A stretch of DNA of 64,000 nucleotides from JAOABP01 sp964590395 (GTDB lineage: Bacteria; Hydrothermota; Tepidihabitantia; Tepidihabitantales; Tepidihabitantaceae), in assembly GCA_964590395.1 (NCBI GenBank), contig CAZPVT010000035.1, positions 1 to 64,000 on the forward strand, read 5' to 3'. How positions within the stretch are numbered: position 1 is the first letter of the stretch; every line of letters begins with the position of its first letter. Under the pieces are notes generated by a model. That model saw only the letters and a program-made list of their open reading frames with translations. It made no database searches and had not been told where the DNA came from. Shown here piece by piece: positions 8,182-19,173 of the stretch. Both the position numbers and the translations under genes were made by a program.

Positions 8182-9966
8182 CTAAACCACAACATCGGTT
8201 ACAAACTGCAGCCGAAAGAGCCGGGCATAAATATAGTCATTCTTCAGCAACTCCTCGTGTTTGCCAGCCTCCGCGACCCTGCCCCGGTGAATTACCACCA
8301 CCCGGTCAACCATCTGGATCGTTGCCAGACGATGGGCAATGATGATTGCGGTTCTCCCCCTGAGCAACTCCTTTAAACCATCCTGAATAAGACTCTCGGT
8401 CTGCGGATCAACCGCTGATGTCGCCTCGTCTAAAATCAAAATCTCGGGGTCGCGCACCAGCGCCCGGGCAAAGGCTAATAACTGCCTTTCCCCCAGCGAA
8501 AAGTTTGCCCCCTCCTCACTTATTACCGTATTATAACCTTTATCAAAACCGCGTATTCTCTCATCAATATTGAGTCGTTTTGCCGCAGCAACCACCTGCT
8601 CCAGGCTAATTTCCTCATCAAACATCCGCAGATTGTCCAGCACCGTGCCCGGAAACAGAATGACCTCCTGGGGAACAAAGCCGATCAACCGACGCAACCG
8701 GTGATAATCGATCTCCTTTAGGTCTGTCTGGTCAAAGCGAATTCTACCTCGCTGTGGAAGATAGAACCTTATCAAAAGATTGACGATAGAACTCTTTCCG
8801 CCTCCCGTCTCTCCTACCAGCGCAATCCTCTCCCCCTTCTTAATCTGTAGGTCAATATCATTAAGCACAAAATCCTCCCCATCGTAGGCAAAACTCACCC
8901 GCTCAAAATAAATCCCATTCTGAAAAACCAGCTCCCTTTTATCCTCACCTGCCGGCTCCATTGGCTCGTATAGAACTGTGAGTGCCCTTTCCGCAGCAGC
9001 AAACGCCTGTTGCATAGTGTTTATCTGATCAGATATCGCCCGCAGAGGAGAAAAAAGCCGGCTGATATAAGAAACAAACAGCACCAGCGTGCCGATGGTC
9101 AAATTCCCCTGTAATGCCCATAATCCACCCAACCCCAGAACCAGACCAATTCCCACCACCTCACCAAAATCCACCAGAAACCATACGGTATACCACAGGA
9201 TTGACGAGCGAATCTCCCCCTGATACTTTTTACGGTTAAAATCATTCATCTTGCGGGCAAAAATCTGCTGCTGTCCGAACGCCTGAATCACCCCCAGCCC
9301 CTTCAATGTCTCAACCACCAGGTTGTTTATCTCGCCGACGGTCTTCCGGACACTCAGATATACCGGCCGAACCTTTTTCTGAAACAGGTAAAAGGCAAAG
9401 GCAAACGGTGGCAGGAGCAAAAGCACCAGAAGGTAAAGCCGCCAGTTAGTAAACACCATAACCACACTCATTCCGAAAATTAGCAACCCGCTCTGAATCA
9501 GCACAACTGAAGTCCGCGTAAAAAGCATCTTCAGTGCCTCGGTGTCACTTTCGACCCGAGAAACCAGTTTACCGCTCTGCTGCCGATCAAAGAAAGCCAT
9601 CGGCAACCTCAGGATATGGGCAAAGAGCCGGTGCTTAATGTCCGCTGTCCCCTTTTCGCCCACCTGTGCCAGCCAGATCAACTGAAAATAAGTTGCAAAG
9701 AATATTGCCACCTGCACCCCTAAATAAAGAAGTGATGTCAATGCTAGTCCTCGCATATCCCCGCGGGCGATGTTTATATCGATTGCCCTCTTTAGCAACA
9801 CCGGACCGGAAAGAGAAAGTCCACTCGCAACCAACAGCAAAAAACCCGCAGCGGCTACCTTACCCCGGTAAGGAGCAAAAAATGGCCAGAGCCGGCGCAG
9901 GTAATCAATCGCTCTGCCCTTAGCTTTTGTCTCTTCCTCAACTAGGGCAAATTCATCATACCACAT
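8182..9966 (-). CDS. ABC exporter half-transporter, catalytic partner (TM288-like)
   Basis: Exporter subunit of about 594 aa with an N-terminal transmembrane domain and a C-terminal ATPase domain. Walker A is GETGGGKSS. Walker B ILILDEATSA carries the catalytic glutamate, while the signature is FSLGERQ instead of LSGGQ. The two defects are reciprocal with the next gene, so one consensus and one degenerate ATP site would form in the heterodimer. The genes are six bases apart on one transcript. I prefer the ATG at 9966 (MWYDEF...); an in-frame ATG at 10011 adds 15 residues, and neither has a clear ribosome binding site. The gene diverges tightly from the glycosyltransferase-like gene. Confidence 0.92.
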   Translation of the reverse strand: MWYDEFALVEEETKAKGRAIDYLRRLWPFFAPYRGKVAAAGFLLLVASGLSLSGPVLLKRAIDINIARGDMRGLALTSLLYLGVQVAIFFATYFQLIWLAQVGEKGTADIKHRLFAHILRLPMAFFDRQQSGKLVSRVESDTEALKMLFTRTSVVLIQSGLLIFGMSVVMVFTNWRLYLLVLLLLPPFAFAFYLFQKKVRPVYLSVRKTVGEINNLVVETLKGLGVIQAFGQQQIFARKMNDFNRKKYQGEIRSSILWYTVWFLVDFGEVVGIGLVLGLGGLWALQGNLTIGTLVLFVSYISRLFSPLRAISDQINTMQQAFAAAERALTVLYEPMEPAGEDKRELVFQNGIYFERVSFAYDGEDFVLNDIDLQIKKGERIALVGETGGGKSSIVNLLIRFYLPQRGRIRFDQTDLKEIDYHRLRRLIGFVPQEVILFPGTVLDNLRMFDEEISLEQVVAAAKRLNIDERIRGFDKGYNTVISEEGANFSLGERQLLAFARALVRDPEILILDEATSAVDPQTESLIQDGLKELLRGRTAIIIAHRLATIQMVDRVVVIHRGRVAEAGKHEELLKNDYIYARLFRLQFVTDVVV

Positions 9967-10014
9967 AGGGTTTATTTTCGCAAAAAATAACCATCTGTAA
10001 ATATTAAACATAAA

Positions 10015-11106
10015 TTGACCGGCCCATCATCATCTCTACTATTTCTAAAGTTGACACCCAAAAACTTACCACTCGTGGCATTAAGTTCTGCCATCGGTCG
10101 GGGCCACCCCAACTATCTGAGGTCGGTGTTATCTTTCCTGCCGGCGGTACCAGAAATTAACGCTTCGGGATTAGGCTGGACTTTTGCCCGCTGGTTATAC
10201 CGTACCGGTGCTCAAAATCAAACTCTGATCAACGCCTATAACCGCCTTCGCTTTCGAACAAAAATCAGTCCACTAACAGGATGGCTATTTAAACCCAAAA
10301 TCCCGATTAAATTCCGGGATTACTCGGGCATATTTCTTGTCGACCATCCGCTCCTCGCTCAATGCCTTGCACCATACTGCCGTACTGCCTATCTTCATGG
10401 CGAAATCGCCGCACCCTCAATTGCCGCGGTCCCATCTGTCTGGTGCACCTTTGTACCAATACCATTCACCTTTGATACACTGGTTTCTCTTGGGGTCAAC
10501 CCTGCACGACTGTTTATCAGCGGCCTGGTAATTGAACCTGAAATTATCTCCGTGGCAAAATCTGCCTACGAACTGCGGCTCAACCGTTATGAATCCAGTT
10601 CGCCTTTAACCGTTGCCTTCTTCACATCCGGTGCCTATCCTCTTCCGCACCTGCGGGCAATTAAAAGCGCAGCCCGATCACTCCAGGCTGCCGGACATCG
10701 AACCTTAATATTTGCCGGCACCGACCTTACACACCGCAAACTACTGCCTGACGCACTATTCTTCAAATCCCATCAGGAGGAAAATCAAAAAACTGCTGCA
10801 CTCATCACCCGGATCGACCTCTTCGTCGCTGCAGCCCACGAACGGGTCAACTGGGCGGTAGGCATCGGCCTGCCGATGTTTGCCCTCCTGCCACACATCG
10901 GACCATTTGCCGGAGAAAACTTTACATTTGCCTTTCAGCAAGGAGTGTGTCTGCCCTTGACTCACCCGGCTAACTTTGCGACTCAAATTAACCACCTGCG
11001 CCGGACTGGTAAGTTAACCACCATGGCGAAATCCGGCTGGGGAAAATTCCCCATCTACGGTGCGGAGAGGATCGCTCAATTCCTCCAGAACAATTTTTCT
11101 TGTTGA
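10015..11106 (+). CDS. GT-B-fold glycosyltransferase-like protein
   Basis: Protein of about 363 aa resembling UDP-sugar:lipid glycosyltransferases of the MurG/MGDG-synthase type. It opens with ALSSAIGRGHPNYLRSVLSFL, a G-x-GH nucleotide-sugar entry motif. A central linker is followed by a second Rossmann-like half (PLTVAFFTSGAYPLPHLRAIKSAA, TLIFAGTDL) and a C-terminal segment with GIGLPMFALLPHIGPFAGENF, where donor-binding residues usually lie. The start is uncertain: TTG at 10015 gives the full frame, but no ribosome binding site is visible and later GTG/TTG codons are possible. Its neighbours are an ABC exporter (divergent) and tRNA-Ala. The donor and acceptor are unknown; the family is inferred from layout rather than diagnostic residues. 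Confidence 0.6.
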   Translation: MTGPSSSLLFLKLTPKNLPLVALSSAIGRGHPNYLRSVLSFLPAVPEINASGLGWTFARWLYRTGAQNQTLINAYNRLRFRTKISPLTGWLFKPKIPIKFRDYSGIFLVDHPLLAQCLAPYCRTAYLHGEIAAPSIAAVPSVWCTFVPIPFTFDTLVSLGVNPARLFISGLVIEPEIISVAKSAYELRLNRYESSSPLTVAFFTSGAYPLPHLRAIKSAARSLQAAGHRTLIFAGTDLTHRKLLPDALFFKSHQEENQKTAALITRIDLFVAAAHERVNWAVGIGLPMFALLPHIGPFAGENFTFAFQQGVCLPLTHPANFATQINHLRRTGKLTTMAKSGWGKFPIYGAERIAQFLQNNFSC

Positions 11107-11130
11107 CAAACATCATTCTCTTTTTACAAT
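11103..11130 (+). promoter_or_regulatory. Promoter upstream of tRNA-Ala and pvlArgDC
   Basis: Perfect TTGACA (11103-11108), a 16-bp spacer and TACAAT (11125-11130). The predicted transcript starts near 11137 and carries about 100 bases of leader before tRNA-Ala. The leader holds a 20-codon frame at 11142-11204 (MIGAMRKTG...) with no visible ribosome binding site. Confidence 0.65.
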
Positions 11131-11236
11131 TGAAGTTGCTATGATTGGAGCGATGAGAAAAACGGGCTCAACCTTTGCCCGTATTCTTCCGGGAGCAGAT
11201 TAGCCTTGAACCGGAAGTTAACCCAGCAAATTCTGT

Positions 11237-11309
11237 GGGGCAGTAGCTCAGTTGGGAGAGCGCCAGAATCGCACTCTGGAGGTCGCCAGTTCGAATCTGG
11301 TCTGCTCCA
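11237..11309 (+). tRNA. tRNA-Ala (anticodon CGC)
   Basis: Cloverleaf with acceptor GGGGCAG/CTGCTCC containing the G3-U70 pair that identifies alanine tRNA, D arm GCTC/GAGC, anticodon stem CCAGA/TCTGG with loop ATCGCAC (anticodon CGC), T loop TTCGAAT and discriminator A. CCA is not encoded: the next bases are CCT. It sits 21 bases before pvlArgDC and may be co-transcribed with it. Confidence 0.95.
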
Positions 11310-11330
11310 CCTTTTATTTTAAGGAGGGAA

Positions 11331-11927
11331 ATGATCATTCTACCACGTTATGTCTTCCTTACCAAAGGTGTCGGTATCCACCGGGAGCGCCTCACCAGTT
11401 TTGAGGCGGCACTGCGCGATGCCGGTATCGCGCCTTATAACCTAGTTCGCGTCTCCTCAATCTTCCCGCCTTACTGCCGGATCATCTCCCGCACCCGGGG
11501 ACTCAGCCTGCTGAAACCGGGGCAAGTCCTGTTTGTGGTGATGAGCGATAATGCCACCAATGAACCACACCGTTTGATCTCCGCATCGGTCGGAATTGCC
11601 ATTCCCAAAGACCCCTCACGTTACGGCTACCTCTCTGAATATCACTCCTTTGGCGAACGTGAAGACCGGGCAGGGGACTACGCCGAAGACCTTGCGGCTC
11701 AGATGCTCGCCACCACCCTTGGTGTCCCCTTTGACCCGGCCTTGAGTTATGACAAACGTAAAGAGATCTGGAAAATTGCAAAGGAAATCGTGCGGACCCA
11801 AAACATCACTCAGACCGCGGTTGGCAATAAAAACGGACTATGGACCACTGTTGTCGCAGCAGCAGTTTTTATAACTGATGTCCCGGATGACAAAGAGAAA
11901 AACATCACTGAAGAAGTAAGCGATTAA
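11331..11927 (+). CDS. pvlArgDC: Pyruvoyl-dependent arginine decarboxylase
   Basis: Decarboxylates arginine to agmatine, the first step of one route to polyamines. The 198-aa chain begins PRYVFLTKGVGIHRERLTSF and contains the self-cleavage site VSSIFPP (about residues 41-47). Serine there is converted to the pyruvoyl cofactor, giving beta and alpha subunits. GQVLFVVMSDNATNEPHRLI and YGYLSEYHSFGE are also family-typical. The length is slightly above the usual 155-195 because of a charged C-terminal tail. The ATG follows TAAGGAGGG. No agmatinase is seen in the window. The deoxyhypusine-synthase-like gene at 5267 is the other polyamine gene nearby. Its end overlaps the convergent SpoIID gene by four bases. 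Confidence 0.92.
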   Translation: MIILPRYVFLTKGVGIHRERLTSFEAALRDAGIAPYNLVRVSSIFPPYCRIISRTRGLSLLKPGQVLFVVMSDNATNEPHRLISASVGIAIPKDPSRYGYLSEYHSFGEREDRAGDYAEDLAAQMLATTLGVPFDPALSYDKRKEIWKIAKEIVRTQNITQTAVGNKNGLWTTVVAAAVFITDVPDDKEKNITEEVSD

Positions 11928-13096
11928 TACCGCCGTCTGAACCTTAAAACCGGATAATAATGGGCTAAAATCTCTCGGTAGTTGTACCCCCGTTTTGCCA
12001 TCTCAATTGCCCCTTCCTGGCAGAGTCCAACACCATGCCCCCAGCCTCTACCGGTAAAAACTGCCTTTCGTCCAACAATCTGCAGATCAAACATCGTTGA
12101 CTTCAATCCCAGAGCAAATCGGCAGTCCTGACCACTGACAGTGAATTTGCCCTGGTTCGTTTCCAGATGCAACCTTCTTACCCTTCTTGACTTCTGGTCC
12201 TTTTCTAACTGTATCCTTCTTATTCTCAAGCGGGAAGCCATACTCAAAACCTGAGTAAATGTCTTCTCTAAACTGTCAATAGCAATCGTCAACTGCCAGT
12301 TAAAGTTACCACCCTCTGCACAGAAAGACGTTGCCCCGCGCTGGTGATTTGGCGTATCGTAAATGCCCGGCAGATAACCCAGACTGCCATCAGCGGTGAT
12401 GCCACCGCAGTTGCCGTGATACAGTGTCATCGCAATCTTACCTTGGTACACCAGCACCTCACCCTTTGTCTCGTTAACCGCTTTTATTGCTAAATCTCTT
12501 TCCGCAACTGCTCCCCAATACTCCTGATCCCGCAGATAGGTATCGTAGAGATCATAACCCAACCCCCGCCGTTTCCCAATTCGGGCAAGAGCAAAACTTC
12601 GTGCTGCTACCGCCTGGGCTTTAACCGCCTGGTAGGTAGCGGTGTTTATCGGTCCGATTTCACACGGCACCACGCTGTAAAGGTACTCATCAACGGGTAA
12701 ACAGTTAACCACCGTTAACCCCGAGTCAGCAGAGAAGAATACCTTAATTATTCCCCGATACTCTCTGTTTGCCATCCGAATTCGTTCTTGGCTGATAAAT
12801 AAAACAGTATCCTGTAAATCGCTAACGATTTTTTTGCCGACATCCATCTGGAAACCGGTTCTAGTAGGAAAAATTTTCACTTCTTCCCCGGGGTTCCACT
12901 CCCAATAGGTTCGAAAGTTAAAGCTGATCTTACCGCCCTTATTGGTACTAATTTTCACCTTCTCTTTAGGTACACTCAGACGTATCTGAACTAAAGGACT
13001 TTTACCAGTTGGTTGAACTAGTAGTGGAGGGCGATAATGATAACAGGAAAAAAATTCTACAGCAAACAAAAATGTTACCCACTGTTTTAACCGCAC
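11924..13096 (-). CDS. SpoIID/LytB-domain secreted lipoprotein
   Basis: Envelope protein of 390 aa with a SpoIID domain. In sporulators SpoIID is a peptidoglycan lytic transglycosylase; the domain also occurs widely in non-sporulating bacteria. The N-terminus has a signal segment ending in FFSC, a plausible lipobox, so it is probably a lipoprotein. The domain shows VDEYLYSVVPCEIGP, AVKAQAVAARSFAL, YHGNCGGITADG and a C-terminal GRGWGHGVGLCQEGAIEMA. The start is a GTG at 13096. Sporulation genes are absent here, so a role in cell-wall turnover is more likely. It runs toward pvlArgDC and lies downstream of 5S rRNA on the same strand. Confidence 0.87.
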   Translation of the reverse strand: MRLKQWVTFLFAVEFFSCYHYRPPLLVQPTGKSPLVQIRLSVPKEKVKISTNKGGKISFNFRTYWEWNPGEEVKIFPTRTGFQMDVGKKIVSDLQDTVLFISQERIRMANREYRGIIKVFFSADSGLTVVNCLPVDEYLYSVVPCEIGPINTATYQAVKAQAVAARSFALARIGKRRGLGYDLYDTYLRDQEYWGAVAERDLAIKAVNETKGEVLVYQGKIAMTLYHGNCGGITADGSLGYLPGIYDTPNHQRGATSFCAEGGNFNWQLTIAIDSLEKTFTQVLSMASRLRIRRIQLEKDQKSRRVRRLHLETNQGKFTVSGQDCRFALGLKSTMFDLQIVGRKAVFTGRGWGHGVGLCQEGAIEMAKRGYNYREILAHYYPVLRFRRRY

Positions 13097-13152
13097 AAAT
13101 TATAATCTATCAAGAACTGAAATTCGGTCAATGATTATCCATAAAAATAAAA

Positions 13153-13268
13153 CCCGGCAGCGACCTACTCTCCCACGCCGTTGCCAGCGCAGTACCATCG
13201 GCCCTGGAGGGCTTAACGGCTCTGTTCGGTATGGGAAGAGGTGTTTCCCCCCCGGTATCACCGCCGGG
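13153..13268 (-). rRNA. rrf: 5S ribosomal RNA
   Basis: The minus strand reads CCCGGCGGTGATACC... with the conserved CCCATACCGAACAG segment and ends GTCGCTGCCGGG. The terminal helix CCCGGCGG/CTGCCGGG closes the molecule at about 116 nt. It lies about 45 bases downstream of 23S. A T-rich stretch (TTTTATTTTTATGG) follows and could end transcription. Confidence 0.93.
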
Positions 13269-13293
13269 AATTTTGACACGCCCAATTTAATAA

Positions 13294-13308
13294 GGAGAAG
13301 AAGCAGAC
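13294..13308 (-). promoter_or_regulatory. 3' arm of 23S rRNA processing stem
   Basis: This 15-base segment pairs, with two G-U pairs, with 16335-16349 on the other side of 23S. Together with the terminal CTCAAGC/GCTTGAG helix it brings the 23S ends together, as in RNase III processing stems. Confidence 0.7.
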
Positions 13309-13312
13309 CAAA

Positions 13313-16326
<3,014 letters not shown>

Positions 16327-16334
16327 GAATATCA

Positions 16335-16349
16335 GCCTGCCTCTTCTCC
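16335..16349 (-). promoter_or_regulatory. 5' arm of 23S rRNA processing stem
   Basis: Pairs with 13294-13308 to form a 15-bp stem around 23S. Its presence shows that the precursor begins upstream of this point. Confidence 0.7.
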
Positions 16350-16390
16350 AAATTGTCAAAGAGCAAATCAAATTTTTTTTCGCTAACATA

Positions 16391-16419
16391 ATCATAATAA
16401 ATTTTACGTCCGTTGTCAA
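16391..16419 (-). promoter_or_regulatory. Dedicated promoter of the 23S-5S unit
   Basis: On the minus strand a perfect TTGACA (16419-16414), a 17-bp spacer and TATGAT (16396-16391). The predicted start near 16384 is about 35 bases before the processing stem. It is among the best promoter matches in the window and implies that 23S-5S is transcribed independently of 16S. Confidence 0.8.
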
Positions 16420-16522
16420 GCAGAAAAAACAACCACTGAAAGAAAATTCTCAAATTTATAACCCTGTGATAACAATATACTTAAAATAAAAACCAAACCT
16501 TTATAAAAATGATTATAAATAA

Positions 16523-16553
16523 GGCTGAACCCCCGAAGACCTGGGGGTTAGCC
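16523..16553 (-). terminator. Terminator after the SWIB gene
   Basis: Stem of about 11 bp (GGCTGAACCCCC / GGGGGTTAGCC) with a GAAGACCT loop. T-rich tracts lie on both sides, so it can work in either direction. It separates the SWIB gene from the 23S promoter. Confidence 0.75.
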
Positions 16554-16577
16554 TTTTTCTACTCCGAGCTTAACGGT

Positions 16578-16859
16578 TTAGAACAGTTGGTTCTTGTTGA
16601 TATAAGCCCAGAGCAGTTTCATCATTTCGCCGACCTTGACCGAGGCTTTTTTCCCCATAATCGCCTGCAGTTCTGGAGTCAGCTTGATTGAGCGCTTCAT
16701 CAACGGTCCGGCTCCGGTCATTAACTTATGCTTCTTGATATAGGCCCATAGTTTCTTATTGATATCCCTCACCTTGATTGTTTTCCCGGGTCCGAAAACT
16801 GGCTGCATAGCATCGGTCAGTTTGACAGTACGAGTCATCAATACTTGACCACGAGGCAT
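16578..16859 (-). CDS. SWIB/MDM2-domain protein
   Basis: Basic protein of 93 aa containing a SWIB domain, which in eukaryotes occurs in chromatin remodellers and in bacteria mainly in chlamydiae and scattered other lineages. Two similar halves are visible: VKLTDAMQPVFG...KKLWAYIKKHKLM (about 11-47) and IKLTPELQAIMG...MKLLWAYINKNQLF (about 57-93), matching the internal pseudo-symmetry of the fold. AAAGGAGTAAGC precedes the ATG. It is monocistronic with its own promoter and a terminator. A role in nucleoid or DNA topology is possible but unproven. Confidence 0.82.
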   Translation of the reverse strand: MPRGQVLMTRTVKLTDAMQPVFGPGKTIKVRDINKKLWAYIKKHKLMTGAGPLMKRSIKLTPELQAIMGKKASVKVGEMMKLLWAYINKNQLF

Positions 16860-16937
16860 TGCTTACTCCTTTCTGCCCCGAAGGGCGGTTTTAGAAACCA
16901 TCTTATTCCTGTTACCCGCCTTAAAGGTAACACTAAA

Positions 16938-16965
16938 ATTGTGAGCAAAAAAATCCTCCTGTCAA
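16938..16965 (-). promoter_or_regulatory. Promoter of the SWIB gene
   Basis: Minus strand TTGACA (16965-16960), a 16-bp spacer and CACAAT (16943-16938), about 80 bases before the start codon. The leader holds a CCGCCC-TTCG-GGGC hairpin just before the ribosome binding site. Confidence 0.5.
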
Positions 16966-16998
16966 GCGAAACATTCACCCTAAAATTGGCTGATGCTC

Positions 16999-17330
16999 GC
17001 ACACGGTAACCACAATTTAATCCTGACATCCCAATCCACCACCACCACCAGAACCCTGCTACCGATCCCTTCTCAAACCATCGCCACAACCCTAATCCTA
17101 ACCCAACCACCCACCATCACCCAAACCCTCAACCAAACCCTCACCACCACCAAAACCCTAACCGCAATGGAAACCCAGTACACCACCAACCCCATCACCA
17201 CAACCTAAACCCCGCCCAATACCCATCTTATAACCCACACAGAAACCCTACTGGATACCGTCCCCAATACTGCCCCCGGAGCAGAAAACAAAACCTGTTT
17301 TAAAAACGATAACATACGACATTTCAAGAC
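16999..17330. repeat. Strand-asymmetric, nearly G-free tract with telomere-like CCCTAA words
   Basis: The plus strand is almost only A, C and T. Bases 17084-17163 contain no G at all. Recurrent words are CCACCA, AACCCTAA, AACCCTCA and CCAAACCC. The complement is G-rich with GGGTTAGG and GGTGGTGG words, so G-quadruplexes could form on the minus strand. There is no credible gene from 16860 to 17548 and I recognise no RNA. Confidence 0.75.
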
Positions 17331-17514
17331 CTTAACCGCAAATCAACCGTTAGAAAAACTCCCCTGTTAACCCCGGCACATTTTCAAGCTCTTCTTATAT
17401 ACACATATCATAATGCATCTTCAACCGTTCTCGACCCCAAGCCAGAAATCTCTTAATCTTGATCTGTAAGCATTGCTCATAACTTACTCAACCACCTCAC
17501 CCTTGCTTTAATCC

Positions 17515-17543
17515 TTGACAATAGTTTTTTGATTTATTATCTT
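17515..17543 (+). promoter_or_regulatory. Promoter of the zinc-ribbon gene, likely leaderless
   Basis: TTGACA (17515-17520), a 17-bp spacer and TATCTT (17538-17543). The ATG at 17549 is five bases past the -10 box, so the transcript probably starts at or next to the start codon. No ribosome binding site is present. Confidence 0.65.
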
Positions 17544-17548
17544 TACCT

Positions 17549-17836
17549 ATGCCTGAAGCACCGTTAATCAAAAGGGGAAAGTATTACTTCTGTCCGGAAT
17601 GCGGACATCTGATGCCTAAAGAGAAATCCTCGTGTCCCAAGTGTCAACTGGATTTCAAAGGCGTGATAGTTGAAGATAAATTGCGTCCTCCGCAGGACCC
17701 GGCGAAACTTGTTGAGGTTGAAGAACAATACGAGGAAATACGTCACCAGAGTTTTATCTGGATAAGCATTGGGGTTACTCTCCTCTTGGGAGTTCTGGCG
17801 ATTGTGATACTGCTCCTATTGCGACGTAGCGGTTAA
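17549..17836 (+). CDS. Zinc-ribbon protein with C-terminal membrane anchor
   Basis: Small protein of 95 aa. An N-terminal zinc ribbon has two CxxC pairs (CPEC about 15-18 and CPKC about 28-31). A charged linker (about 40-68) leads to one transmembrane helix near the C-terminus (WISIGVTLLLGVLAIVILLL) ending RRSG. This topology suggests a tail-anchored protein with a cytoplasmic zinc ribbon. Its function is unknown; similar ribbons bind nucleic acid or partner proteins. The promoter sits directly on the start codon. It precedes der by 55 bases. Confidence 0.8.
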   Translation: MPEAPLIKRGKYYFCPECGHLMPKEKSSCPKCQLDFKGVIVEDKLRPPQDPAKLVEVEEQYEEIRHQSFIWISIGVTLLLGVLAIVILLLLRRSG

Positions 17837-17891
17837 CATCCCTCCCCTCCTTCTGTCTGGCTTGACTCAATAGCTTTATCTCTTACGCTTT

Positions 17892-19172
17892 ATGTCTATG
17901 TCAACTGTTGTGATCATCGGGCGGCCCAATGTTGGCAAATCCACGCTATTTAATCGCATCGTCGGCGGCCGAATTGCTATCACATTGAAAGAACCGGGCA
18001 TCACCCGCGACCGACTTATCCATCTGGCAGAATGGCAAGGGAAAAATTTCTGGGTGGTTGATACCGGCGGATTCATCCCCGATTCCACCGAAGAAATGAC
18101 GCGGGAAATTGCCCGTCAGGTGGAAATCGCCCTGGCAGAGGCAGTGGTAATCATAATGGTTGTTGACGGCACCGCCGGACCTTTGCCGCTGGATCAGGAG
18201 ATTGCCAGCCATCTCCATCAGGCAGGCAGAAAATTCCTTCTTGCGGTAAACAAATGTGATGTTCGACGAAACTTTGACGAAACCGAATTTTACCGTCTGG
18301 GTGCGGAAAAACTGTTTAACATCGCGGCTGAACATGGCATCGGTGTCGCTGAACTATTAGATGAAGTAATCAATCGACTACCGCCGGCAAAAATCACTCC
18401 CCAAGAAGGAATTGCCCTTGCTATTTTGGGCCGACCCAATGTTGGCAAATCCACTTTGCTCAACCGTTTGACAGGAAAAGAACGGGCGATTATCACCCCC
18501 ATTCCTGGCACCACGCGCGACACGATTGAAGAAACCTTTGAATTTGAAGGTGAAACCTACCGAATTATCGACACCGCCGGGATCCGACGTCGCGCTCGGA
18601 TCGAACAGCCCGTGGAATACTACTCTGTCAGCCGGGCAATCCAAACGATCGAACGGTGTGATATCGCCCTAGTGATGATTGACGCTACCGAAGGTCCTAC
18701 CGCCCAAGATAAAAGGATCATCAATCTCACTGCCGACCGAAACAAAGGACTGGTCATTATCGCCAACAAGGTAGATCTGGTACCACCAGAAATCAAAAAA
18801 AGGGTGGAAGAGTACATAACTACAAAACTACAGTTTGTCAACTACGTTCCGTTAGTCTATACCTCTGTGCTGAAGGGAAAAGGACTCCACAGTATCATCC
18901 ATCAGGCAAAAGCGGTTTATTACTCGGGTGCACTGCGCGTCAGTAGTAAATTCCTTAAACCGGCAATTCTCACCCTGCTCCAGAATAACCCACCCGCACC
19001 CCGCTGTCGGGTATTGGGTTTAACCCAGATTGGCATCCGACCACCGGTTTTCCGCCTGCGCGTTTCCCAGCCGGATGCGGTCACCGCTCAGTACCAGCGT
19101 TACTGCATCAATCTCCTGCGTAGCCAGTTCCAGTTCACTGGCTATCCGATTCGTCTGAAAGTTACCAACTGA
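17892..19172 (+). CDS. der: Ribosome-associated GTPase Der (EngA)
   Basis: Essential GTPase for 50S subunit assembly, with two tandem G domains and a C-terminal KH-like domain; 426 aa, usual for the family. Both P-loops read GRPNVGKST (about residues 10-18 and 178-186). DTAG/DTGG and NKxD motifs occur in each domain (NKCD, NKVD). The C-terminal part (about 355-426) fits the KH-like fold. An alternative ATG two codons in (MSTVV) is possible. The LCP gene starts one base after its stop, so the two are probably co-transcribed. Confidence 0.95.
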   Translation: MSMSTVVIIGRPNVGKSTLFNRIVGGRIAITLKEPGITRDRLIHLAEWQGKNFWVVDTGGFIPDSTEEMTREIARQVEIALAEAVVIIMVVDGTAGPLPLDQEIASHLHQAGRKFLLAVNKCDVRRNFDETEFYRLGAEKLFNIAAEHGIGVAELLDEVINRLPPAKITPQEGIALAILGRPNVGKSTLLNRLTGKERAIITPIPGTTRDTIEETFEFEGETYRIIDTAGIRRRARIEQPVEYYSVSRAIQTIERCDIALVMIDATEGPTAQDKRIINLTADRNKGLVIIANKVDLVPPEIKKRVEEYITTKLQFVNYVPLVYTSVLKGKGLHSIIHQAKAVYYSGALRVSSKFLKPAILTLLQNNPPAPRCRVLGLTQIGIRPPVFRLRVSQPDAVTAQYQRYCINLLRSQFQFTGYPIRLKVTN

Positions 19173-19173
19173 A

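Noticed and set aside
16838..17110. 90-codon minus-strand frame with a tryptophan run
   Set aside because: Translation of the G-rich complement of the G-free tract; low-complexity and without ribosome binding site.
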